Shown here piece by piece: positions 27,378-36,010 of a stretch of 64,000 nucleotides of DNA (position 1 is the first letter of the stretch; each line of letters starts with the position of its first letter). Under the pieces are notes generated by a model. That model saw nothing but the letters and a program-made list of their open reading frames with translations, was not told where the DNA came from and did not search any database. The position numbers and the translations under genes are program-made. The DNA is from Algoriphagus vanfongensis DSM 17529 (GTDB taxonomy: Bacteria; Bacteroidota; Bacteroidia; Cytophagales; Cyclobacteriaceae): the NCBI RefSeq assembly GCF_000429465.1, contig NZ_AUBX01000011.1, positions 62,001 to 126,000 of the forward strand, in the 5' to 3' direction.

Positions 27378-28472
27378 ATGTATAGTAAATTTAATATTCG
27401 CTTGACTACCATATTGATGGGTTTAGCCATTGCGACAATTTTACCTGGCTGTGGGCTTTTTAATAAAAAAGGGTCGGCTAGTGAAAAGCTAAATCGTAGA
27501 GGAGAGGTGACAGGGGTGCCCAAAAGGGATTCTTGGCAGCAAAATCTTCCATATGATATGGTACCCATCAAAGCAGGTACTTTTTGGATGGGACAGTCCG
27601 ATGAAGATATTGCTTACACGCAATCTTCAATGAACAAGCAGATTACGATTTCAGAATTTTTTATGGACAAATATGAAGTGTCCAATAATAAATACAGACA
27701 GTTTTTGATGGCTGTCAAAGAAGGAACCCTTACTACAGGGACTCCTACTACACTGAAAGAAGAACCCCAATTTAATTACGACGAACTAGTGCCTGATACT
27801 ACTGTATGGTCTACTAGTTTTTCTTATCATTATGGAGATCCATTGATGGAGTATTATTTTGAGCATCCTGCATTTGACAATTATCCTGTTGTAGGTGTGT
27901 CTTGGGAGCAAGCAAAAATGTACTGTGAATGGAGATCTTATCATCAGAATGCCAATGATGAGTATGACTTTGATGCTCCAAGCTTCCGCTTGCCATCTGA
28001 GGCTGAATGGGAATATGCTGCTAAAGGAGGTAAAGACGTGGCTAAATATCCTTGGGGTGGTCCTTATTTGAAGAACAAAAGAGGTTGTCTCATGGCAAAC
28101 TTCAAGCCTGGAAGAGGTAACTATATCGACGATGGGTTTGCTTACACTGCTCCAGTAGATGTATTTGCACCGAATGGATTCGGTTTACATAACATGTCAG
28201 GAAACGTATCAGAGTGGGTTTTGGATGCCTATGATGCGACATCAAGTACTGCTACTTGGGACCTCAATCCAGTCTATGATGTAGAGACTGAGCCTAGAAA
28301 AGTAATTCGCGGAGGTAGCTGGAAAGACATTGCCCATTATTTGGAGACTTCTACAAGAACATACGAGTACCAAGATGTGGCACAAGCACACATAGGATTT
28401 AGAACTGTCATGACCTTTATCGGTAGATCGGGTTCTATGGATGTGAAATCCAGCAAAAGAAGAAGAAGATAA
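27378..28472 (+). CDS. gldK: T9SS/gliding lipoprotein GldK (PorK)
   Basis: This 364-residue lipoprotein has lipobox ILPGC (C25). An SUMF1/formylglycine-generating-enzyme-like domain covers about residues 60-355: MVPIKAGTFWMGQSDED, ISEFFMDKYEVSNNKYRQFL, PVVGVSWEQAKMYCEWRS, FRLPSEAEWEYAAKGG, YPWGG, NMSGNVSEWVLDAY and VIRGGSW. True formylglycine-generating enzymes have two active-site cysteines between RGGS and the final GFR. None is present here, so it should be structural rather than catalytic. GldK/PorK forms the outer-membrane-attached ring with GldN/PorN. It is the first gene of gldKLMN. Confidence 0.95.
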   Translation: MYSKFNIRLTTILMGLAIATILPGCGLFNKKGSASEKLNRRGEVTGVPKRDSWQQNLPYDMVPIKAGTFWMGQSDEDIAYTQSSMNKQITISEFFMDKYEVSNNKYRQFLMAVKEGTLTTGTPTTLKEEPQFNYDELVPDTTVWSTSFSYHYGDPLMEYYFEHPAFDNYPVVGVSWEQAKMYCEWRSYHQNANDEYDFDAPSFRLPSEAEWEYAAKGGKDVAKYPWGGPYLKNKRGCLMANFKPGRGNYIDDGFAYTAPVDVFAPNGFGLHNMSGNVSEWVLDAYDATSSTATWDLNPVYDVETEPRKVIRGGSWKDIAHYLETSTRTYEYQDVAQAHIGFRTVMTFIGRSGSMDVKSSKRRRR

Positions 28473-28526
28473 CACTTATACTACACTTCACACTAAAAAC
28501 CAGAAACCTTAATATTTCAATTACAA

Positions 28527-29324
28527 ATGGCTAGCACAAGCAACAACTTCTTTTATTCCAACGTCATGCCTAAGATTTACGGTATTGGCGCTGCAGTCGT
28601 AATCCTAGGAGCGATGTTTAAAATCCTTGATTGGCAAGGAGCAAACTGGATGATCGGGATTGGACTTTCTACAGAGGCATTGATCTTCTTTCTTTCTGCT
28701 TTTGAGCCTCGTGCCGAAGAAGTCGATTGGAGTAAAGTGTACCCTGAATTGGCTGGTGACGCTCCAGCACCTAAAAAGGCGAGAGTTGCCGCTGTTGCAG
28801 GTGGAGATCAAGTTTCTCAAAAGCTTGATGAAATGCTAGCAAATGCCAAAGTCGGTCCTGAATTGATCGAGAGCTTAGGCAAAGGAATGCAAAACTTGGC
28901 TTCTTCAGCTGAAAAAATGGGCAATTTGTCTGATGCTGCTGTAGCTACAAATGAATATGCAACTAACGTAAAGACTGCTGCCAAAACATTGGTAGACATG
29001 AATGCATCTTATGGTAAAACTGCTGCAGCGTTGACAGAAATGTCTTCCGCTTCTCAGGATGCCAAAGAATATCACACGCAAGTAGTAACTGTAACCAAAA
29101 ATCTTTCAGCATTGAACGCAGTGTATGAGATGGAGCTACAGGATGCCAATAGCCATGTGAAAACATTGAATAAATTCTATTCCAATATGACTGCTGCCAT
29201 GGAAGGCCTGACAGAAGCTGGAAAAGAGACTGAAGCATTCAAAAACGAACTTTCGAAACTCAATCAAAACGTAAGTTCACTCAACAAAATCTATGGTGGA
29301 ATGCTATCCGCTATGAAAGGTTAA
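28527..29324 (+). CDS. gldL: T9SS/gliding motor protein GldL (PorL)
   Basis: This 265-residue inner-membrane protein has two N-terminal helices (about 16-33 and 40-58). E50 in GLSTEALIFFLSAFEP corresponds to the conserved membrane Glu of GldL that is needed for proton-driven motor function. The C-terminal cytoplasmic part (about 95-265) is a long helical region with VGPELIESLGKGMQNLASSA and repeated coil segments. Five GldL surround a GldM dimer in the known motor. It lies 54 bases after gldK and 35 before gldM. Confidence 0.95.
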   Translation: MASTSNNFFYSNVMPKIYGIGAAVVILGAMFKILDWQGANWMIGIGLSTEALIFFLSAFEPRAEEVDWSKVYPELAGDAPAPKKARVAAVAGGDQVSQKLDEMLANAKVGPELIESLGKGMQNLASSAEKMGNLSDAAVATNEYATNVKTAAKTLVDMNASYGKTAAALTEMSSASQDAKEYHTQVVTVTKNLSALNAVYEMELQDANSHVKTLNKFYSNMTAAMEGLTEAGKETEAFKNELSKLNQNVSSLNKIYGGMLSAMKG

Positions 29325-29359
29325 TTCTTTCCTAATCATCAAAACCATTACAAAAACAA

Positions 29360-30973
29360 ATGGCAGGAGCTAAAGAGACACCTAGACAGCGGATGATCGG
29401 GATGATGTACCTCGTATTGACAGCATTGCTGGCACTGCAGGTAAGTAATCAGATCCTCCAAAAGTTCGTCTTGATTAATGACGGCTTGGAGCGAACTTCC
29501 CGAAATTTCATCCAGAAAAATGAAGCCACTGTGAGCTCAATCGCATACAATGTGGAGCAGCAAGGCAATAACGAAAAAGATATTCCGAAAGTAGCAGCAT
29601 CTGAGCAAATCAGAACCGCTACCAGAGAAATATACGCCTACCTCGAAGATCTCAAACAACAACTGATCACTCAGTCCAATGCAAAAAATGACGAAGGAAA
29701 CTTTGTGAATTCTGCATTGAAAAACACAGAAGTGGCAGGCAACATGTTTGTGAATAATGGGATGGGAGAAGAATTGAAGCAGACTTTGAATGCTTATCCA
29801 AGCAAAATCGAAGAAATCCTATCTAGTGTAGGGATCTCTGATCGAAAATTTGCGCCGATTGCACTAGATGCTTCCGAAATGGAAATCTTTGCAAACGACA
29901 GAGAAGCTAGAAACAAGAGCTTTGTAGCTCTGACCTTCGTCAAGTCTCCAGTGGGAGCCGTGATGACTCAGTTTTCTCAGTATCAAAATGAAGTTTTGAA
30001 CATCGAAAGTGAAGCGCTAAACGCTGTAGCTGGTACGATCGGTTCATTCTATTTCAAAGCAGATATCACAGAAGCAAAAATCTCAGCAGTTTCCAATATC
30101 GTAGCTGCGGGTACCAAATTTGAAGGTACTATGTTTATTGCTTCTTCCTCTTCTTCTGCTGCTCCTACCATGACCTTGGATGGGAGATCAGTCACTGTGG
30201 ATGAGAAAGGCTTTGGTCAGATCGAATTCACTGCAACTCCTGCTTCTGAATATGATGACAGAGGTTTGGCTAGAAGAGTACTTCAAGGCGAAATCGTAAC
30301 CAATATCGGAGGTGAAGATCAGGTTCTTCCTGTCGAATATGAATACTTCGTAGCTCAGCCGGTAATTAAAGTATCTTCTGAAGTAGTTCAGCAGTTATAT
30401 GCTGATTGTGCGAATGATCTATTGATTGAGGTTCCTGCTTTGGGAAATACTTATGCTCCTGAATTTGCAGTAAGCAACGGTAATGCGATCAAAGGAAATA
30501 CTCCAGGTCAAGTGACTATTATTCCTGGCGCTTCTGGTCAAGTGACTATCGGAGTGAGCTCGGGAGGAAATAAAATCGGTGAGGAATCGTTTGATATTAA
30601 ACCTGTTCCTGCTCCGACTATTGTGCCATCCATGTCCAATGGATCAGCGATTGATTTGAGTCAGTCTCATGCAATCGGCTCATTGACAGGATTGAAAGTA
30701 ACCGCTGTTCCAGAGCCTACTTTTGGTAGAACAATGGCCAGAGATGCTAACTTCGAAGTTACCGGAGGCGAGGTCAGATTGTTGAGAAATGATGTGCCAA
30801 GACAGACTATCCAGATTTCAAATGGAAATAGTTTGGCGATGCGTCAATTGCTCGAGAGTGCCAGAGCTGGTGATGATATCGTGGTTGTAGTCAACCAAGT
30901 GACCAGAACGAACTTTAGAGGAAATAAAATTCCTTCTAATTTGAATCAAATCATCCGAATTGGAGTGAAGTAA
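29360..30973 (+). CDS. gldM: T9SS/gliding motor protein GldM (PorM)
   Basis: The 537-residue protein starts MAGAKETPRQRMIGMMYLVLTALLALQVSNQIL, a single transmembrane helix (about 12-32) preceded by the PRQ.MI motif of GldM. A large periplasmic region follows: a helical D1 domain (KFVLINDGLERTSRNF...) and then beta-rich domains with VGAVMTQFSQYQNEVLNIESEAL, AAGTKFEG and RGGSL-like strands to the C-terminal domain (TVTAVPEPTFGRTMA-like). GldM dimers span the periplasm and transmit torque to the GldK/GldN ring. Length matches the family (about 510-540). Confidence 0.95.
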   Translation: MAGAKETPRQRMIGMMYLVLTALLALQVSNQILQKFVLINDGLERTSRNFIQKNEATVSSIAYNVEQQGNNEKDIPKVAASEQIRTATREIYAYLEDLKQQLITQSNAKNDEGNFVNSALKNTEVAGNMFVNNGMGEELKQTLNAYPSKIEEILSSVGISDRKFAPIALDASEMEIFANDREARNKSFVALTFVKSPVGAVMTQFSQYQNEVLNIESEALNAVAGTIGSFYFKADITEAKISAVSNIVAAGTKFEGTMFIASSSSSAAPTMTLDGRSVTVDEKGFGQIEFTATPASEYDDRGLARRVLQGEIVTNIGGEDQVLPVEYEYFVAQPVIKVSSEVVQQLYADCANDLLIEVPALGNTYAPEFAVSNGNAIKGNTPGQVTIIPGASGQVTIGVSSGGNKIGEESFDIKPVPAPTIVPSMSNGSAIDLSQSHAIGSLTGLKVTAVPEPTFGRTMARDANFEVTGGEVRLLRNDVPRQTIQISNGNSLAMRQLLESARAGDDIVVVVNQVTRTNFRGNKIPSNLNQIIRIGVK

Positions 30974-30998
30974 AAACTCCTCACAGGACAAAGAAAAT

Positions 30999-31820
30999 AT
31001 GATTATGAAAAATCTTCTTCAAAAATTCATCCTTTCTCTACTGGTCATTGTGCTTGGAGCACCTATGATGGGTACTGCTCAGGTGGCCACTAGTGTGACC
31101 CCATCTGGCTTTGGAGACAGACAGTTTGATATGGATACAGTTTTCTCTGCTAAGCGAATCAGAGAAGATGATAAAATGTACCAGATCGGTGTTTGGAGAA
31201 GAATAGATCTGCGTGAAAAATACAACTTGGCTCTTTATGGACAAGGTGATGCCAAATCCAATGGGATTATCAACCAAATCTATAAAGCTGTTGTAGATGA
31301 AAATGCACTTGAGGTGTTCGGAGATGAAGAATTTACCCAACCTTTATCGATTGCTGAATTTCAGGAAAACTTCTGGTTGAATGCTACCGGTGATAGTATT
31401 TTCGTCAAGCAATTGTATTATTTGGATTTCAAAGAAGATTTTGTTTTTGACAAGCATCATTCGGATATGGTATTTGATATCAAGTACATTCATTTGGTGA
31501 TGCCGTCCGCAACGAACTCTAATGCGGGTCAAAAGACAATTGGATATATCCGCTACAAGGATTTCTTCAATTACTTTAAAGATCATCCAGAGGCACGATG
31601 GATCAACTTCCAAAACTTGTCCAAAAGCCTGACTTACGATGAAGCTTTCGAAACACGACTATTTAGATCCGTGGTACAAAGGTTCACCAATTCTGAAGAC
31701 GCTTTGATAGCAGATATGGTGGATTTTGATCATCCTAATCCAGAGCTTCAGGCATATATGGATGCTTTGGCCTTTGAGTACAAACTTCTAGAATTTGAAA
31801 ATTCCCTTTGGGAATGGTAA
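30999..31820 (+). CDS. gldN: T9SS/gliding protein GldN (PorN)
   Basis: This 273-residue periplasmic protein has a signal peptide (about 1-28). The GldN core is recognisable: FSAKRIREDDKMYQIGVWRRIDLREK, the stretch AEFQENFWLNATGDSIFVKQLYYLDFKEDFVFDKHHSDM, and DIKYIHLVMPS. GldN/PorN binds GldK/PorK to form the periplasmic ring. An alternative ATG lies two codons in, at 31005. It is the last gene of the operon; a strong bidirectional terminator follows within 5 bases of the stop. Confidence 0.94.
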   Translation: MIMKNLLQKFILSLLVIVLGAPMMGTAQVATSVTPSGFGDRQFDMDTVFSAKRIREDDKMYQIGVWRRIDLREKYNLALYGQGDAKSNGIINQIYKAVVDENALEVFGDEEFTQPLSIAEFQENFWLNATGDSIFVKQLYYLDFKEDFVFDKHHSDMVFDIKYIHLVMPSATNSNAGQKTIGYIRYKDFFNYFKDHPEARWINFQNLSKSLTYDEAFETRLFRSVVQRFTNSEDALIADMVDFDHPNPELQAYMDALAFEYKLLEFENSLWEW

Positions 31821-31824
31821 TAAA

Positions 31825-31854
31825 AAAGGGGCTTTTAAGCCCCTTTATTTTTTT
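31825..31854. terminator. Bidirectional terminator shared by gldN and uvrC
   Basis: Bases 31825-31834 pair with 31837-31846 around a 2-4 base loop. A T run follows on the plus strand and an A run precedes it. The uvrC stop codon (31835-31837, read on the minus strand) lies in the loop and stem, so the end of the uvrC coding sequence is part of the hairpin. Confidence 0.85.
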
Positions 31855-33640
31855 CCTTCCATTCCATTAAGTTTTGAGCTCTACTAGCTCCTACAACGGC
31901 AGTCAATTCTTCTAATGAGGCTTCACTTATTTTTTTAACAGACTTGAAATGACTGAGCAATTTATTCGCTGTATTTTCTCCGATTCCTGGGATTGCAGTC
32001 AGCTGGGTGCCAAATGCATTTTTGCTTCGTACTTTCCGGTGAAAGGTGATCGCAAATCTATGAGCTTCATCTCGAACCCGTTGAAGGAGTCTTAGGCTTT
32101 CTGATTTCTTGTCAATGTGAATGGGATAGGAGTCCCCAGGAAAGTAAATTTCTTCCAGACGTTTTGCGATGCCGATGATCGGCATCGAACCATAGATCCC
32201 AAGCTCATGAAGTGCCTCTACGGCTGAGGATAGCTGGCCCTTACCTCCGTCGATTACGACCAGTTTAGGAAGGGGTTTGTTTTCTTCCATTAGTCTCTTG
32301 TATCTCCGTGAGACGATCTCTTTCATACTGGCGAAATCATTGGGGCCTTCTACGGTTTTGATGTGGTAGTGTCTATATTCTTTTACAGCAGGCTTTCCAT
32401 TGAGAAAACAGACCATACTGGCTACAGGACTTGTCCCTTGGATATTTGAATTGTCAAAGCACTCGATGTGATCTGGAATCTCAGGAAGGCTTAGATCTTG
32501 CTGGAGCTGGCGAATGACACGGTCTTTTTTGTCTTGATTGAGACCTTTCAGTAATGCCTTCTCTTTCTTGTAGAATAGGGCATTTTTGGTCGACAATTCT
32601 ACAAGCTTCTTTCGATCTCCGATTTTGGGCTGGGTTAAGTTGAGTCCTTCTATAGGGTTTTCAATAGCAATATTGACTAGAACTTCCTCTGCATCACTGT
32701 GGAATTGATCCTGTAATTGGATCAAAGCAGCAAGTAATAATTCCTCTTCGCTTTCATCCAATTTCTTTTTCAGCTCTACGTTTTTGGATACTATCAATGC
32801 TCCATTTTTCACGCGCATATAGTTGACATAGGCGTTTTTTTCATCCATCACGATACTGCAAACATCATGATTGGAGATAGTAGGATTGGCTACCAGAGAT
32901 TTGGATTGATATTTTTCGAGCAGATCAAGTTTATCTTTTACTTTCTGGGCCTTTTCGAATTCCAGATTTTCTGCAGCTTCCTGCATTTTCTGTTTGAAAT
33001 AGCTTTTGGCTATTCCCAGATTTCCTTTTAAGATATGTTTGGCTTGCTCTAGATCTTTGAGGTAGTCTGCTTCAGTCTGGTTGCCCACGCAGGGTCCTTG
33101 GCAGTTTCCAATATGATATTCTAAACAGACTTTGTATTGCCCTTCCTGGATTTTATAGGGGGAGAGGTCCAGTTTGCAAGTCCGGATGGTGAAGAGCTCC
33201 CGGATCAAGTCCAGAACGTTATTCATTGCCTTGACACTGGCAAAAGGCCCGAAATAGGTTCCTTTTTTGGGAATCATCTTTCGAGTCTGGAATATCCTTG
33301 GGAAATTCTCTTTGGTGACTAACAGATAAGGGTAAGTCTTATCATCCCGAAGCAAAATATTGTATTTGGGATGTGACTTTTTGATTAGATTGTTTTCGAG
33401 AAGCAAGGCATCAAACTCCGAATTGACCAGGACGATTTCGATTCGACGAATTTCCCTGACCATCCGTCTTGTTTTGAGGTTTACTCCGGTGTTTTTGTTG
33501 AAGTAGCTGCTGACCCGCTTTTTCAGGCTTTTGGCTTTGCCTACATAGATAAGTTCTTCAGCTTCATTGAAGTATTTGTATACGCCAGGGTGGTCTGGCA
33601 AATGACTATAATCGGTCGGAGCAAAAGATGATGCTTGCAT
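31835..33640 (-). CDS. uvrC: Excinuclease ABC subunit C
   Basis: This 601-residue nucleotide-excision-repair endonuclease makes the 3' and 5' incisions with UvrB. Domains: GIY-YIG nuclease (HPGVYKYFNEAEELIYVGKAKSLKKRVSSYF), a cysteine segment CLEYHIGNCQGPC, a UVR motif (about residues 200-235, QEAAENLEFEKAQKVKD), an RNase H-like domain (IECFDNSNIQGTSPVASMVCF; LVVIDGGKGQL), and C-terminal helix-hairpin-helix motifs (TAIPGIGENTANKLL). Length is normal. A terminator of the upstream penicillin-binding protein gene ends only 12 bases before its ATG. Confidence 0.97.
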   Translation of the reverse strand: MQASSFAPTDYSHLPDHPGVYKYFNEAEELIYVGKAKSLKKRVSSYFNKNTGVNLKTRRMVREIRRIEIVLVNSEFDALLLENNLIKKSHPKYNILLRDDKTYPYLLVTKENFPRIFQTRKMIPKKGTYFGPFASVKAMNNVLDLIRELFTIRTCKLDLSPYKIQEGQYKVCLEYHIGNCQGPCVGNQTEADYLKDLEQAKHILKGNLGIAKSYFKQKMQEAAENLEFEKAQKVKDKLDLLEKYQSKSLVANPTISNHDVCSIVMDEKNAYVNYMRVKNGALIVSKNVELKKKLDESEEELLLAALIQLQDQFHSDAEEVLVNIAIENPIEGLNLTQPKIGDRKKLVELSTKNALFYKKEKALLKGLNQDKKDRVIRQLQQDLSLPEIPDHIECFDNSNIQGTSPVASMVCFLNGKPAVKEYRHYHIKTVEGPNDFASMKEIVSRRYKRLMEENKPLPKLVVIDGGKGQLSSAVEALHELGIYGSMPIIGIAKRLEEIYFPGDSYPIHIDKKSESLRLLQRVRDEAHRFAITFHRKVRSKNAFGTQLTAIPGIGENTANKLLSHFKSVKKISEASLEELTAVVGASRAQNLMEWKEKNKGA

Positions 33641-33649
33641 AGCTCTAAA

Positions 33650-33683
33650 TTAAAAAAACAGCTCCGGAATGAAGCTGTTTTTG
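33650..33683 (-). terminator. Terminator between the penicillin-binding protein gene and uvrC
   Basis: Bases 33654-33663 pair perfectly with 33673-33682 around a 9-base loop. On the minus strand the stem runs into TTTTTTTAATTT. It lies between the stop at 33704 and the uvrC ATG at 33640. Confidence 0.8.
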
Positions 33684-33703
33684 TGAAATGGGTTTATCGT
33701 CAA

Positions 33704-36007
33704 TTAGAAATCATTCTTTTTTGCATCATAGTCAAACTCGACAAACCGTTGACTTTCGCGTTCGTAGACATCGCAGTCTATCTCGATACTCAATGGTCTT
33801 TCCGGTCTTGGGAAAGGACCTTTGGTATAGCCTAGCTCTTTGTCTGCATATACTTTCTCCATGTATTTGACCCAGATAGGTCTTGCAGTACGTCCACCTT
33901 GACCGGAAATCCAACTACGGAAGTGAATTGCTCTATCATCGCCACCAGTCCAAGCACCTGATACTAGATCTTTGCTCATCCCGATATACCATCCATCGGA
34001 TGCATTTTGCGTAGTCCCTGTTTTTCCTCCCAGTTCATTTCCTTCACGCAAGGACCAAGGAACGCCTTGGCTGGTGCCGGATTCTTCTTCAAACCCTCCT
34101 CTAAGCATATAGGTCATCAGATAAGCATGCTCTTCACTCATCGCGGGACGTTTTTTGGGGGTGAATTGCTGAATCACATTTCCATTTTTGTCTTCGATGC
34201 GATCGATATAAAATGGTGTGGTATGTTCTCCTTTGTTGACAAAAGTGCCAAAGGCGCCGATCATTTCATAAATAGATACATCATTCACTCCAAGTGCCAA
34301 AGCAGGGACTTCCTGCAGATCACTAGTTACGCCCAGTCTTCTGGCTGTTTCTACGACGATCTTGGGACTCAGTTTTTTCATCATATAGGCAGTGACTGAA
34401 TTGATAGATTGAGCCATTGCTTTTCTAATTGTCATCTTCTGGTAGGTGAACTTCCCATCTGCATTGGAGGGAGACCAAGCTGGCTGACCAGGGATATAAA
34501 CTTCCACAGGTTGATCTACGACGGAGTAGCAAGGGCTGTAGCCGTTTTCGATCGCTGCTGCATAGACGAATGGTTTGAAAGTGGAGCCCGGTTGTCTTTT
34601 GCCTTTCATCACATGGTCAAATTTGAAGTACTTGTGGTCTATACCTCCCACCCAAGCTTTGATATGGCCTGTATGTGGGTCCATACTCATAAAACCAGTC
34701 TGCAGAAATTTCTTGTAGTACTTCAGAGAGTCCATTGTGCTCATCAATGTGTCTATCTCACCGTCCCAAGAGAAAACTCTCATTTTCTTCTTTTCATGAA
34801 GCTTGATGTCGATAGAGTCCGTGTCATCACCATATCTGACCTTGAGTAGTCGATAGGCCTCTGTTCTTTTGACGGCATTTTCGATGAAGTTTGGAATCAC
34901 TCTATGACTCTCGTCAATCCAAGGATCCCTAGAGCCCATGTCTTTGTAAAACAATGCCTGAAGAGCTTTCATATGCTCTTCTACAGCTTCCTCCGCATAG
35001 CGCTGCATGCGGCTGTCAATGGTTACGTAGATTTTCAGGCCATCGCCAAATAAGTCATAGGAGCTGCCATCTGACTTGATGTTTTCCTTGGTCCAGCGGA
35101 GCAAATCGGCTTTGACTACTTCCCTGAAGTAAGTGGCCAATCCGATATTTTGATTCTGAACCTTGTAATCCAGCTCGATAGGCATGGCGGAAATAGAATC
35201 ATAGTCACTTTTACTCAGAAAATTGTTTTTGACCATTTGGTTCAATACAGTGTTTCTTCTTCGAAGCGAGTTGTCAGGGTTATAAACGGGGCTATAATAG
35301 GTGGGCGCTTTGAAAAGACCTACCAAAACCGCTGCCTCTTGAATATCTAGTTCGTCTGGAGTTTTATTGAAAAAAGTCTTGGATGCAGTTTTGATCCCGT
35401 AAGCATTGGATCCAAATTCAGATGTATTGAGGTACAAAGTCAATATTTCCTGTTTGGTATAGGCTTTTTCGAGCTGGGAGGCTACGATCCATTCTTTGGT
35501 CTTGATGATCAGCATTCTCAATCCCGGTATGGAGCTGAGAAATCCCTGATTATCGTCTGTCCGAGTTTTAAATAGGTTTTTGGCAGTCTGCTGTGATAGC
35601 GTCGACCCACCACCTGCATCTTGTCCCAAAAGAATGGACTTGACAAACACACGGGACATTGCTCTGATATCTATACCGGAATGCTCTTCAAATCGCTCGT
35701 CTTCGGTTGCGATTAAGGCATTGACCAAATTGGGAGAAAGTTCCTGGTAGGTGACAGGGCTTCGATTTTCTCTGGCATAAGTTCCTAGCAAAAACCCGTC
35801 AATGGAATAAAGCTCTGAGGCTACTTCACTGTCTGGATTCTCCAGAGCTTTGAAATCAGGAAGTGCCCCAAACAACCCTAGGAAATCGACACTGACCATC
35901 CATACAAACAGGATGAATCCGAAGAATCCCGCGGCAAAAGCAATCCAAAGAAATTTGACGGTTTTTTTTGCCCAATTGGAGCTCTCCGGTTTTGTATTCT
36001 TACTCAT
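33704..36007 (-). CDS. Class A penicillin-binding protein (PBP1A-type)
   Basis: This 767-residue bifunctional peptidoglycan synthase has one membrane anchor (about residues 17-41). The glycosyltransferase 51 domain has catalytic E102 in IATEDERFEEHSGID, plus GGSTLSQQTAKNLF and KEQ-like KQEILTLYLN. The transpeptidase domain has the SxxK serine in PGSTFKPFVYAA, SxN in QSINSVTAYMM, and KTG in GGKTGTTQNASDGWY. It polymerises glycan and cross-links peptides in the periplasm. It is 3 bases after the SprE-like gene, so the two are probably co-transcribed. Confidence 0.95.
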   Translation of the reverse strand: MSKNTKPESSNWAKKTVKFLWIAFAAGFFGFILFVWMVSVDFLGLFGALPDFKALENPDSEVASELYSIDGFLLGTYARENRSPVTYQELSPNLVNALIATEDERFEEHSGIDIRAMSRVFVKSILLGQDAGGGSTLSQQTAKNLFKTRTDDNQGFLSSIPGLRMLIIKTKEWIVASQLEKAYTKQEILTLYLNTSEFGSNAYGIKTASKTFFNKTPDELDIQEAAVLVGLFKAPTYYSPVYNPDNSLRRRNTVLNQMVKNNFLSKSDYDSISAMPIELDYKVQNQNIGLATYFREVVKADLLRWTKENIKSDGSSYDLFGDGLKIYVTIDSRMQRYAEEAVEEHMKALQALFYKDMGSRDPWIDESHRVIPNFIENAVKRTEAYRLLKVRYGDDTDSIDIKLHEKKKMRVFSWDGEIDTLMSTMDSLKYYKKFLQTGFMSMDPHTGHIKAWVGGIDHKYFKFDHVMKGKRQPGSTFKPFVYAAAIENGYSPCYSVVDQPVEVYIPGQPAWSPSNADGKFTYQKMTIRKAMAQSINSVTAYMMKKLSPKIVVETARRLGVTSDLQEVPALALGVNDVSIYEMIGAFGTFVNKGEHTTPFYIDRIEDKNGNVIQQFTPKKRPAMSEEHAYLMTYMLRGGFEEESGTSQGVPWSLREGNELGGKTGTTQNASDGWYIGMSKDLVSGAWTGGDDRAIHFRSWISGQGGRTARPIWVKYMEKVYADKELGYTKGPFPRPERPLSIEIDCDVYERESQRFVEFDYDAKKNDF

Positions 36008-36010
36008 AGT

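Noticed and set aside
30500-30560. Direct repeat within gldM (two GQVTI segments)
   Set aside because: It reflects a repeated beta-strand pattern in the protein and is too short and diverged to be a DNA repeat.
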